A stretch of DNA of 64,000 nt. Source: Chryseobacterium sp. 6424. GTDB lineage: Bacteria; Bacteroidota; Bacteroidia; Flavobacteriales; Weeksellaceae. Shown here in pieces: positions 7,987 to 15,333 of this stretch. The stretch covers positions 1,240,001 through 1,304,000 of the forward strand of contig NZ_CP023540.1 in assembly GCF_003692615.1 (NCBI RefSeq), written 5' to 3'. Under the pieces are notes generated by a model. The model ran no database searches. It saw only the letters and a program-made list of their open reading frames with translations, and was not told the origin of the DNA. Positions within the stretch are counted from its first letter, which is position 1. Each line of letters starts with the position of its first letter. A program made the position numbers and the translations under genes.

Positions 7987-9792
7987 TTATCCTTTAGCCA
8001 CTCTTTCAATACGTTTTCTCTCTTCCTCTGAAAGGACTTTCTTACGCATTCTGATGAAGTTTGGCGTTACTTCAATTGCTTCATCGGCTTGGATGTATTC
8101 CATGCATTCTTCGAGCGAGAACAGGATCTTCGGCGCTACACCGGTATCTTTATCCTTACCTGCCGCACGCATGTTGTTGAGCTGCTTGGCTTCCACGATG
8201 TTCACCACCAGGTCGCCAGGCTTGTTCTGTTCGCCCACAATCATCCCTGCGTACACTTCTTCACCCGGATCCACGAAGAACTTGCCGCGGTCTTGAAGTT
8301 TGTTGATAGAATATTCGGTGGCAGGTCCCTGCGTCTTGCTGATGAGTACACCATTGTTACGTCCCGGGATAGCACCTTTGAACGGTTTGTATTCTGTAAA
8401 ACGGTGCGCCATGATGGCTTCACCGGCAGTAGCGGTAAGCATTTGGGAACGCAGTCCGATCAGACCTCTGGAAGGGATCTCAAATTCCATGTGTTGCATC
8501 TCTCCTTTGGTTTCCATGATGTGAAGGTCGCCTTTTCTTTGTGTAGCCAGGTCAATCACACGTGAGGCGAACTCTTCCGGCACGTCAACTACAAGCGATT
8601 CGTAAGGCTCGCAGCTTTCACCGTCGATTTCTCTTAGGATCACCTGCGGCTGGCCGATCGTCATTTCATACCCTTCACGGCGCATCGTTTCAATCAACAC
8701 CGAAAGGTGCAGGATGCCACGACCGAATACAAGGAAGGTGTTGGCATCTCCGGTCTGTTCTACACGCAGTGCAAGGTTTTTCTCTAATTCTTTTTCAAGC
8801 CTTTCCTTAAGGTGGTTGCTGGTCACATATTTACCATCTTTCCCGAAGAATGGCGAATTGTTGATAGAGAACGTCATGTTCAGCGTAGGCTCATCAATGG
8901 AGGTTCTTGGCAATGGTTCAGGATTTTCCATATCCACGAATGAATCACCGATCTGGAAGGCATCGAAACCTACCACGGCACAGATGTCGCCCGCTTGCAC
9001 TTCAGATACTTTCTTCTTACCAAGGCCTTCAAATACATACAGTTCTTTCACTTTACCTTTGGTGATCTTGTCGCCATCCTGCGCCAGACCGATCCACTGG
9101 CTCTCTTTAAGGCTACCACGGATCACCTTTCCGATCGCGATACGGCCAAGGAAAGAGGAATAGTCAAGCGAAACGATTTGCATCTGCAGGTTGCCTTCTT
9201 CCACTTTAGGTTCCGGTACATATTTCAGGATACCGTCAAGCAATGGTAGAATGCTGTCTGTAGGCTCCAGAGAGGTGTTGAACCAGCCCTGTTTGGAGGA
9301 ACCGTAGAAGGTAGGGAAGTCCAGCTGCTCTTCAGTCGCGTCCAAGTTGAAGAACAGGTCGAAAACCTGATCATGCACCTCGTCGGGACGGCAGTTTGGT
9401 TTATCTACTTTGTTGATGACTACCATCGGCTTCAGGCCAAGCTCAAGGGCTTTCTGAAGTACGAAGCGGGTTTGTGGCATCGGCCCTTCGAAGGCGTCAA
9501 CCAGCAGTACCACGCCATCAGCCATTTTAAGTACACGCTCTACCTCACCACCGAAATCGGCGTGACCGGGCGTATCAATAACGTTGATCTTCGTATCTTT
9601 ATAAGTAACGGAAATGTTCTTTGAAAGAATGGTGATACCACGTTCACGTTCAAGGTCGTTGTTATCCATAATCAGTTCACCTGATTCCTGGTTTTCGCGG
9701 AAGATATTGGTCGCGTGGATGATTTTGTCAACCAGTGTGGTCTTGCCGTGGTCAACGTGCGCAATGATTGCGATATTTCTAATGTTTTGCAT
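7987..9792 (-). CDS. typA: Translational GTPase TypA/BipA
   Basis: The 601-residue ribosome-associated GTPase belongs to the EF-G-like superfamily and is involved in ribosome assembly and stress adaptation. Visible motifs are G1 AHVDHGKTT (residues 10-18), G2 with RERGITI (switch region), G3 [14 protein letters not shown], and G4 NKVDKP, followed by the EF-Tu domain 2, EF-G-like domains and the TypA-specific C-terminus with [19 protein letters not shown] 9792 ([14 protein letters not shown]) gives the family's normal length; an upstream ATG at 9813 in frame would add seven unusual residues. A TACTTTTG box at 9811-9818 on the minus strand matches the Bacteroidota -7 element and would leave a short leader, which also argues for the later start. 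Confidence 0.97.
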   Translation of the reverse strand: MQNIRNIAIIAHVDHGKTTLVDKIIHATNIFRENQESGELIMDNNDLERERGITILSKNISVTYKDTKINVIDTPGHADFGGEVERVLKMADGVVLLVDAFEGPMPQTRFVLQKALELGLKPMVVINKVDKPNCRPDEVHDQVFDLFFNLDATEEQLDFPTFYGSSKQGWFNTSLEPTDSILPLLDGILKYVPEPKVEEGNLQMQIVSLDYSSFLGRIAIGKVIRGSLKESQWIGLAQDGDKITKGKVKELYVFEGLGKKKVSEVQAGDICAVVGFDAFQIGDSFVDMENPEPLPRTSIDEPTLNMTFSINNSPFFGKDGKYVTSNHLKERLEKELEKNLALRVEQTGDANTFLVFGRGILHLSVLIETMRREGYEMTIGQPQVILREIDGESCEPYESLVVDVPEEFASRVIDLATQRKGDLHIMETKGEMQHMEFEIPSRGLIGLRSQMLTATAGEAIMAHRFTEYKPFKGAIPGRNNGVLISKTQGPATEYSINKLQDRGKFFVDPGEEVYAGMIVGEQNKPGDLVVNIVEAKQLNNMRAAGKDKDTGVAPKILFSLEECMEYIQADEAIEVTPNFIRMRKKVLSEEERKRIERVAKG

Positions 9793-9906
9793 AATCGTTT
9801 TTTGACGGTGCAAAAGTAAACTTTTTTGCGGAATAAATGCGTTAATGCTAACGCTTTATCAGAAATAAATACATAAAATTGAGGAAAGTATAAATGGCAA
9901 ACAAAA

Positions 9907-9922
9907 AGCGGCATTCGCCGCT
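9907..9922 (-). terminator. Terminator after the YdcH-like gene
   Basis: AGCGGC, loop ATTC, GCCGCT is a perfect six-base GC-rich stem with an A run on one side (T run on the minus strand). It sits 30 bases past the stop of the 9952 gene and upstream of typA. Confidence 0.8.
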
Positions 9923-9951
9923 CCAAAAAAAGTATTAATCAATAAAAAAAG

Positions 9952-10188
9952 TTAATTATGCCGTAGGTAACTGTAAAGGTCGTCCTTCAGGTGTACGCGT
10001 TTTTTGCGCAGGTCCGTAAGGTGTTCGTCGGTGGTATGATTTACTTCGCCTTCTTCGTAGTGCTGAATGAGTGCGTTTACCTCTTCATAATTCACGTACA
10101 TCTTCTTAAAGTTATTGTCATTCAGCTTCAAAGCATTGATTTTGCTTTCGAACTCCGGAAATTCTTGGGTGAGGTGGTGGTTTTCCAT
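9952..10188 (-). CDS. YdcH/DUF465 family small coiled-coil protein
   Basis: The 78-residue protein has the YdcH-like pattern: an N-terminal EFPEFESKINALKLNDNNF segment, then a long helix with YEEVNALIQHYEEGE, and a C-terminal LRKKRVHLKDDLY stretch, predicted to form an antiparallel helical pair. The function of this family is not established. It has its own terminator and stands between typA and the BlaR1-like gene. Confidence 0.8.
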   Translation of the reverse strand: MENHHLTQEFPEFESKINALKLNDNNFKKMYVNYEEVNALIQHYEEGEVNHTTDEHLTDLRKKRVHLKDDLYSYLRHN

Positions 10189-10284
10189 GACTTTTAAATT
10201 TTTAAGATTTTTAATACATTAAAGTTACGTAAAATAAATATCTGGAAGGTTATGAGAATTATCACTTAATATTGAAAGAATAAA

Positions 10285-10305
10285 AGCCGAAGATATTCTC
10301 CGGCT
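10285..10305 (-). terminator. Probable terminator after the M56 peptidase gene
   Basis: AGCCGaAGA and TCTcCGGCT form a nine-base stem with one mismatch and loop ATA. A short T run (TTTTA) follows on the minus strand. It lies 25 bases past the stop. Confidence 0.6.
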
Positions 10306-10329
10306 CTTGGGCAATCGCTATTGTAATGG

Positions 10330-12009
10330 TTATTTTTTGCTTGTAATGTGGATTTCGCCTCTGCCATCTTTTTTATAGACGTGCATCGATTCAATGTTTT
10401 TAGGCTCTATTTTGTCCATCTCTGCCTTCGATATCGTTTTTCCGTCCAGATAGTAAATCACATCCTCTTCGGCTTTACCGCGCAGCAGGTTGGCTTCCGT
10501 CGCCCGGCGGGCAGCTTCCTTAGCTTCCTGTGCTGCGTTTTTGAGTTTCGACTGAAATTCCGGCGCGTTCACCTTCTGTTCCATTTCCTTCGCACGGAGT
10601 TCAGTTTCCCTGATCTTTAATTGAAAAGCGGGCGAGTTGATTTGGTCTGCTGCGTCTTTGGCTCTTTTCTCAGCCTCACGGAGGCGGTTCCTGAATTCGG
10701 CGGAATTTACCATAATGTCTGTTCTGTGGGCTTTTTCCTGTGCTTCTTTAATTTTACGTTTAAATTCTTCAGACTGATAGTATGGACTGGAGATTCCGAC
10801 AATATTTTCAGCGTTAAAAACTTGTGCACTATAAACTTTGAATGCATTTTTAAATTCCTCATTTTGATAGACCCGGTTCATTTCTTCACCCAGCCGATTC
10901 ATTTTCTTCTCAAACCTTTTGAATGCCGTACTTTCTACCTTATTTTTAGACTTCAGTCTGGCAAGTACAGCATTTGTTTTCTGTATTTGCTGGCTGATTT
11001 TACGGGCTTCTTTACTTTTTGCCTTCAAAACTTTATGCTCTGCCCGTAGATTCGGCACCACAGGAAATTCTGGTACTGGTGGAGGAGCGATAATGGTGTC
11101 ATTCACAACTTGTGCATATCCTTCGAGCTGTTGATTGGTGAGATTGATTTGTTTATTCTCCGCATTTACCATATACATAAAGGTAAGTACGAAAACAAGT
11201 GGCAAAGCCGCGATCCTGCGCACATAGCTGAACTTGGTTTTAGGTTTCTGTAACATTTTTAATCGTTTTTTGAGGTTAGAACTCAGCAGCGGACTCGTGG
11301 CGGGAAGCGGTTTTCCGGAAAACGCGCTGCCCAGCAGCATCCGCGCAAATGCTGCCGTGTCCGAATGCTGAATGGTTTTATGGTCCGCGAGGTATTCGTG
11401 GATTAATGAGATTTCTTTTCGAATCAGGTAAAAGAAAGGGTTGAACCAGAAAAGGGCAGTGATGACTTCAGCCAAAACCCGGTCAAAGGAGTGTTTCTGC
11501 TCCATATGCACGATCTCGTGCTTCAGGATTTGCCGACCAAGGTCCGACTGTATAAGGATAGAATCTTTCCAGAATAGATTCCGGAAAAATGAAAACGGCG
11601 CTTCTTCCAAGTCGGTCTGGTAAAAGCTGATGCTTTCAAAAGTCTTCTTTGGATATTGTTTCTTAAGCTCAGCGATCCGCCAGATACTATATGCAAATCT
11701 TAGCAGAAAGAACACAGAAACCAGTCCAGCACTGTAAATAAAAAATTCAGAATTAAAGAAATCATGACTTAAATCGGTGTTTGAATTAGTCTTGCTTAAA
11801 GCGTTTAATAACAGATAAATACCGCTGTTTACTTCAATGGTAAAATAAGATACTTTCATCAGCGGCAACAGCACACTCAGTACCAGAATCCCGAGCAGAT
11901 AGAACCGGTTGTAGTGGTGGAAAGTCCTGTCCTTTAAGAACAATTGATAGTACAAAAACATTACACCTGAGGCGAGAATTACTTTTCCGAAATAGAGCAG
12001 CGCTTCCAT
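10330..12009 (-). CDS. BlaR1/MecR1-like M56 family membrane metallopeptidase with helical repeats
   Basis: The 559-residue antirepressor/peptidase partners the BlaI-like repressor encoded directly upstream. N-terminal membrane helices (about residues 1-25, 36-56, 88-110) precede the zinc site HEIVH (about 164-168) with a later E-Y-L-A-D; another helix follows near 265-285. The C-terminal part is unusual: four back-to-back 23-residue repeats (about residues 412-503, pattern x-S-x-E-F-x-x-K-L-x-E-A-x-x-x-A-K), each starting near N-S/A-x-E-F. A small terminal domain (YYLDGKTISKAEMDKI...) resembles the plug-like tail seen in other Bacteroidota M56 proteins. Family knowledge says the peptidase inactivates its repressor on sensing an envelope signal; the ligand here is unknown. 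The start overlaps the repressor stop by one base. Confidence 0.88.
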   Translation of the reverse strand: MEALLYFGKVILASGVMFLYYQLFLKDRTFHHYNRFYLLGILVLSVLLPLMKVSYFTIEVNSGIYLLLNALSKTNSNTDLSHDFFNSEFFIYSAGLVSVFFLLRFAYSIWRIAELKKQYPKKTFESISFYQTDLEEAPFSFFRNLFWKDSILIQSDLGRQILKHEIVHMEQKHSFDRVLAEVITALFWFNPFFYLIRKEISLIHEYLADHKTIQHSDTAAFARMLLGSAFSGKPLPATSPLLSSNLKKRLKMLQKPKTKFSYVRRIAALPLVFVLTFMYMVNAENKQINLTNQQLEGYAQVVNDTIIAPPPVPEFPVVPNLRAEHKVLKAKSKEARKISQQIQKTNAVLARLKSKNKVESTAFKRFEKKMNRLGEEMNRVYQNEEFKNAFKVYSAQVFNAENIVGISSPYYQSEEFKRKIKEAQEKAHRTDIMVNSAEFRNRLREAEKRAKDAADQINSPAFQLKIRETELRAKEMEQKVNAPEFQSKLKNAAQEAKEAARRATEANLLRGKAEEDVIYYLDGKTISKAEMDKIEPKNIESMHVYKKDGRGEIHITSKK

Positions 12010-12374
12010 TATTTTTTGTTTTTGAGTTCTTCAAGCAGCATCTCGAGATCTTCGACGCTGAGTTCTTCTTTTTCAACCAGGAATGAAACCGCGTTGCGGT
12101 AAGAGCCTTCGAAATAGTTTTTCACCAGGCTTTTCATTGATTTTCCGCTGTACTGCTCACGCGCTACCAACGGAAAATATTCGTGCTGGCGGCCAAAAAC
12201 CTTATAATCGACGAAATTCTTTTCCTTTAAAACTTTGAGGATTGTCGAGATCGTGTTGGTGTGCGGTTTCGGCTCGGGAAACTTTTCAAGCAAATCTTTA
12301 AGGAAAGCCTTCTCAAGATCCCACAGATACTGCATCACCTGTTCTTCTGCTTTCGTAAGCTGTTGTATTTTCAT
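12009..12374 (-). CDS. BlaI/MecI/CopY family transcriptional repressor
   Basis: The 121-residue winged-helix repressor begins MKIQQLTKAEEQVMQYLW, the typical N-terminus of the family. The recognition-helix region PHTNTISTILKVLKEKNFV spans about residues 38-57, and the C-terminal part carries the dimerisation helices. It is translationally coupled to the downstream M56 peptidase gene (one-base overlap), as in blaI-blaR1 pairs. ATG 12374 is chosen over the in-frame GTG at 12380 because the latter would lie inside the palindromic operator. The dyads at 12375-12404 directly before the start imply autorepression. No beta-lactamase gene is nearby, so the regulated function is probably envelope stress rather than a named resistance. 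Confidence 0.93.
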   Translation of the reverse strand: MKIQQLTKAEEQVMQYLWDLEKAFLKDLLEKFPEPKPHTNTISTILKVLKEKNFVDYKVFGRQHEYFPLVAREQYSGKSMKSLVKNYFEGSYRNAVSFLVEKEELSVEDLEMLLEELKNKK

Positions 12375-12404
12375 TATCACTAAATGTTTAGTGATACAAA
12401 TGTA
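12375..12404. promoter_or_regulatory. Palindromic operator of the BlaI-like repressor
   Basis: A perfect dyad with 10-base arms, TATCACTAAA and TTTAGTGATA, separated by TG (12375-12396), abuts the repressor start codon. A second dyad, TACA-AA-TGTA (12395-12404), overlaps it; TACA/TGTA half-sites are characteristic of BlaI/MecI operators. Confidence 0.82.
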
Positions 12405-12611
12405 GGATTTAATTTCATACTTACAACTATTTTTATAGGTATAAAGTTGAATTTAAGATAACATCCTGTTAATTAATATTAAAAAAATAAATTAAATATC
12501 TTATCAATGCCTTAAAGTTCGCTTATCATTTTTGCTTAAAATCATTATCTTTGCACACTTTTAAAAACATAACTGCAAGCCGCCCAAAGCGAATTGCCAA
12601 ATGCAAAATAT

Positions 12612-13703
12612 ATGAAATGTGGAATCGTAGGTTTGCCGAACGTAGGTAAATCAACCTTATTTAACTGCCTCAGCAACGCCAAAGCACAGTCGGCCAACTA
12701 TCCTTTCTGTACCATTGAGCCCAATTTGGGTACAGTTTCAGTTCCGGATCAGCGTCTCTTCGAACTCGAAAAACTCGTGAATCCTGAAAGAGTTTTGCCC
12801 GCTGTGGTGGAAATTGTTGATATCGCCGGTTTAGTTAAAGGCGCGAGCAAAGGCGAAGGTCTGGGTAACCAGTTTCTTGCAAATATCCGCGAGTGTGAAG
12901 CGATCATCCATGTTTTAAGATGTTTTGAAAATGGCAATATCGTACACGTGGAAGGTTCCGTTGATCCGCTGCGCGATAAAGAAATCATCGATATCGAACT
13001 TCAACTTAAAGACATCGAAACCATTGCAAAAGCTGTTGAAAAAGCAAAAAAATTCATTAAATCGGGCAAGAAAGAAGATGTGCTGACTTACGAAACGCTT
13101 CAGAATCTGCTTAAATTCGTGGAAGACGGGCGAAATGTGCGCGAGTTTCCAATGGATGATTTCAGCACAGAAATCATTGCCGATATTCAGCTTTTGACAA
13201 ACAAGCCCGTGCTTTACGTTTGTAATGTGGATGAAAACTCAATAAAAAACGGCAACGAGTGGATCGCTAAGATCGAGGAGATGGCGAAAAAAGAGAACGC
13301 CGAAGTGGTGGTACTTGCCGCGCAAATCGAAGCGGACATCAACGAGCTTGAAACTTTCGAGGAAAGACAGATGTTCCTTGAAGAACTCGGTCTTGAAGAG
13401 CCGGGTGTCAACCGACTCATCAGAAAAGCTTATGACTTGCTGAAACTTCAAACCTATTTCACGGCTGGCGTGAAAGAAGTTCGTGCGTGGACCATCGGGC
13501 AGGGCTGGACAGCGCCACAGGCTGCCGGCGTCATCCACACCGATTTCGAGAAAGGCTTTATCCGTGCCGAAGTAATCGGTTACGAAGATTTCGTGAATTA
13601 CGGTTCCGAAGCCAAAGTAAAAGAAGCCGGAAAGATGCGCGTAGAAGGTAAAGAGTATATCGTGAAGGACGGCGATGTGATGCACTTCAGGTTTAATGTG
13701 TAA
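12612..13703 (+). CDS. ychF: Redox-regulated ATPase YchF (Obg-related)
   Basis: The 363-residue protein is a conserved P-loop protein that prefers ATP and binds ribosomes. The start [15 protein letters not shown] carries the G1 motif (residues 7-15). [20 protein letters not shown] is the G3/switch II region, YVCNVDEN occupies the G4 position (altered from NKxD, as expected in YchF), and the C-terminal TGS-like domain ends [17 protein letters not shown]...[18 protein letters not shown]. An in-frame TTG at 12594 would add six residues unlike the family. A TATCTTTG -7 box at 12546-12553 precedes the gene, and it ends with its own terminator. Confidence 0.97.
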   Translation: MKCGIVGLPNVGKSTLFNCLSNAKAQSANYPFCTIEPNLGTVSVPDQRLFELEKLVNPERVLPAVVEIVDIAGLVKGASKGEGLGNQFLANIRECEAIIHVLRCFENGNIVHVEGSVDPLRDKEIIDIELQLKDIETIAKAVEKAKKFIKSGKKEDVLTYETLQNLLKFVEDGRNVREFPMDDFSTEIIADIQLLTNKPVLYVCNVDENSIKNGNEWIAKIEEMAKKENAEVVVLAAQIEADINELETFEERQMFLEELGLEEPGVNRLIRKAYDLLKLQTYFTAGVKEVRAWTIGQGWTAPQAAGVIHTDFEKGFIRAEVIGYEDFVNYGSEAKVKEAGKMRVEGKEYIVKDGDVMHFRFNV

Positions 13704-13725
13704 AATTATTCAATATCTGTCAAAT

Positions 13726-13757
13726 AAAATCCGCTTTACTGAAAGGCGGATTTTTTT
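13726..13757 (+). terminator. Terminator after ychF
   Basis: AAAATCCGC and GCGGATTTT form the stem, extended by TTT/AAA around a short ACTG loop and followed by a T run. Confidence 0.88.
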
Positions 13758-13842
13758 ATTAATCTTTTGTTAAATTAACATACCTCAATGGAATGGGCAT
13801 TTATTTGGTGTAATTTTTAATTTAATCGAAAAACAAAGTATT

Positions 13843-14633
13843 ATGTCAAATTTAGATGGTAAAGTAATTATCGTTACGGGCGCGCAATGGGACTGGGACT
13901 GGCGGCAAGCAAGGTCTTAGCGTCGAAAGGTGCGCATATCGCACTCGTAGATTATAATGAGGAAGCTCTCAGTAAAGCGAAGGCTGAACTTGAGACGGAA
14001 TATCCCAACTCACAATTTCTTGCGGTAACCGCCGATGTCTCGAATGAAGATGCGGTGAAAAACTATGTGCAGAAAACGGTGGAAAAGTTCGGTAAGATTG
14101 ACGGACTCTACAACAATGCCGGCATCGAAGGTAAGTAGGCCCCAATGGTTGAGTACGATTTGGATATATTTAAAAAAGTCATCGATATTAACCTGCTCGG
14201 TGTTTATTTCGGTATGAAATACGTCATCCCTGAAATGCAGAAGAACGGTGGCGGTAAGATTGTGAACATAGCCTCGGTAGGCGGGATTCGTGGGGTGCTA
14301 AACCAAACGCCTTACGTTGCGACCAAGCACGCCGTAGCCGGTATGACCAAAAATGCCGCGGTGGAGTACGGCCGCGACAATATCTTAACGAACGCCATCG
14401 CACCCGGCGCTATCCTTACACCGATGGTCGAGGAAGCCTTCCGGCAGGTAAATCAGGATGATCCACAGGCGGCACTGGATGAATATGCTGCACGGAACCC
14501 AACCCGCAAACTCGGCAAAGCAGAAGATATCGGAAATTTGGTAGCCTTCCTCCTCAGCGACGAAAACGGCTATATTTCTGGTCAGGTGATCGCGATAGAT
14601 GGTGGCGAATCAAATATGTATGGTAATCCCTAA
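13843..14633 (+). pseudogene. Short-chain dehydrogenase/reductase, broken by a frameshift and a nonsense codon
   Basis: From ATG 13843 the product begins MSNLDGKVIIVTGA and should continue with the glycine-rich NAD(P) loop, but the frame is lost at about 13883-13888: the GMGLAASKVLASKG-like part continues in another frame from 13887, consistent with a one-base deletion. A TAG at 14136-14138 then interrupts ...YNNAGIEGK*APMVEYD; CAG would restore the reading. The rest is intact, with NIASVGG, the catalytic YVATK (Y-x-x-x-K) and a C-terminal SGQVIAIDGGES. Joined length is ~262 residues, normal for the family. Two independent lesions favour a true pseudogene over a single sequencing error. The end overlaps the next gene (TAATG). 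Confidence 0.85.
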
Positions 14634-14656
14634 TGCAAACTTCAAAACAAAATAGT

Positions 14657-15202
14657 ATGGCAAAGAAAATAGCAGTGCTGGTAGGATCGCTACGCAAAGA
14701 ATCCTACAACAGAAGAATCGCCAACGAAATGATTCGGCTGGCGGACGGTAAACTAGATATGGAGATCGTTGAGATCGGTCACCTGCCGCTTTACAATGAA
14801 GACTTGGACCACAATCCACCACAGGAATGGATAGATTTCCGGGACGAGATAAAATCCGCAGACGGTATTCTCGTTGTATCACCGGAGTATAACCGAACGA
14901 TTCCGGGTGCCCTGAAAAACGCGATTGACGTTGGCTCACGTCCATACGGCAGTTCGGCCTGGCCAGGGAAACCCGGTGCCGTGGTGACATCCTCTGTCAG
15001 TGCTTTAGGTGGTTTGGCCGCCAATCATCATATCCGCCAGGCGTTTGTGTTTGTGGATGTGCCCCTGATGCAGCAGCCCGAAGCCTACATTGGCAACGCT
15101 TCGCAACTTTTTAAACATGATGGTAATACACTTGTGGAAGATACACAGACGTTCCTGCAAAGTTTTGTAGATGCATTCCAGCAATGGGTTGAAAAATTTT
15201 AG
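14657..15202 (+). CDS. NADPH-dependent FMN reductase family protein
   Basis: The 181-residue flavodoxin-fold oxidoreductase begins MAKKIAVLVGSLRKESYNRR, where GSLRKES is the FMN phosphate loop. Later conserved parts are GHLPLYNEDL, the LVVSPEYNRTIPGALKN segment (PEYN, typical of chromate/quinone/azo reductases of this family), and SSVSALGG near residue 117. An in-frame ATG at 14633 would overlap the SDR pseudogene stop (TAATG) and add eight residues; ATG 14657 matches family starts better. It was probably co-transcribed with the broken dehydrogenase. The substrate is unknown; quinone or flavin reduction is likely. Confidence 0.9.
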   Translation: MAKKIAVLVGSLRKESYNRRIANEMIRLADGKLDMEIVEIGHLPLYNEDLDHNPPQEWIDFRDEIKSADGILVVSPEYNRTIPGALKNAIDVGSRPYGSSAWPGKPGAVVTSSVSALGGLAANHHIRQAFVFVDVPLMQQPEAYIGNASQLFKHDGNTLVEDTQTFLQSFVDAFQQWVEKF

Positions 15203-15223
15203 TCTAAAAGAAATATTATATAG

Positions 15224-15250
15224 ACCTCATTCCGAAGAGAATGGGGTTTT
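15224..15250 (+). terminator. Terminator after the FMN reductase gene
   Basis: ACCTCATTC and GAATGGGGT (one G-T pair) enclose CGAAGA and are followed by a T run. Confidence 0.82.
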
Positions 15251-15333
15251 TTGTTTTCATGTAGGCAAATGATGTTTCTTAGCCAAATTATTCCTATATT
15301 TAAGCTAATTTCAAACTTATAAAGACAATAAAG

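Noticed and set aside
12009..12396. Beta-lactam resistance locus
   Set aside because: The repressor/peptidase pair lacks a penicillin-binding domain in the peptidase and no beta-lactamase gene is adjacent.
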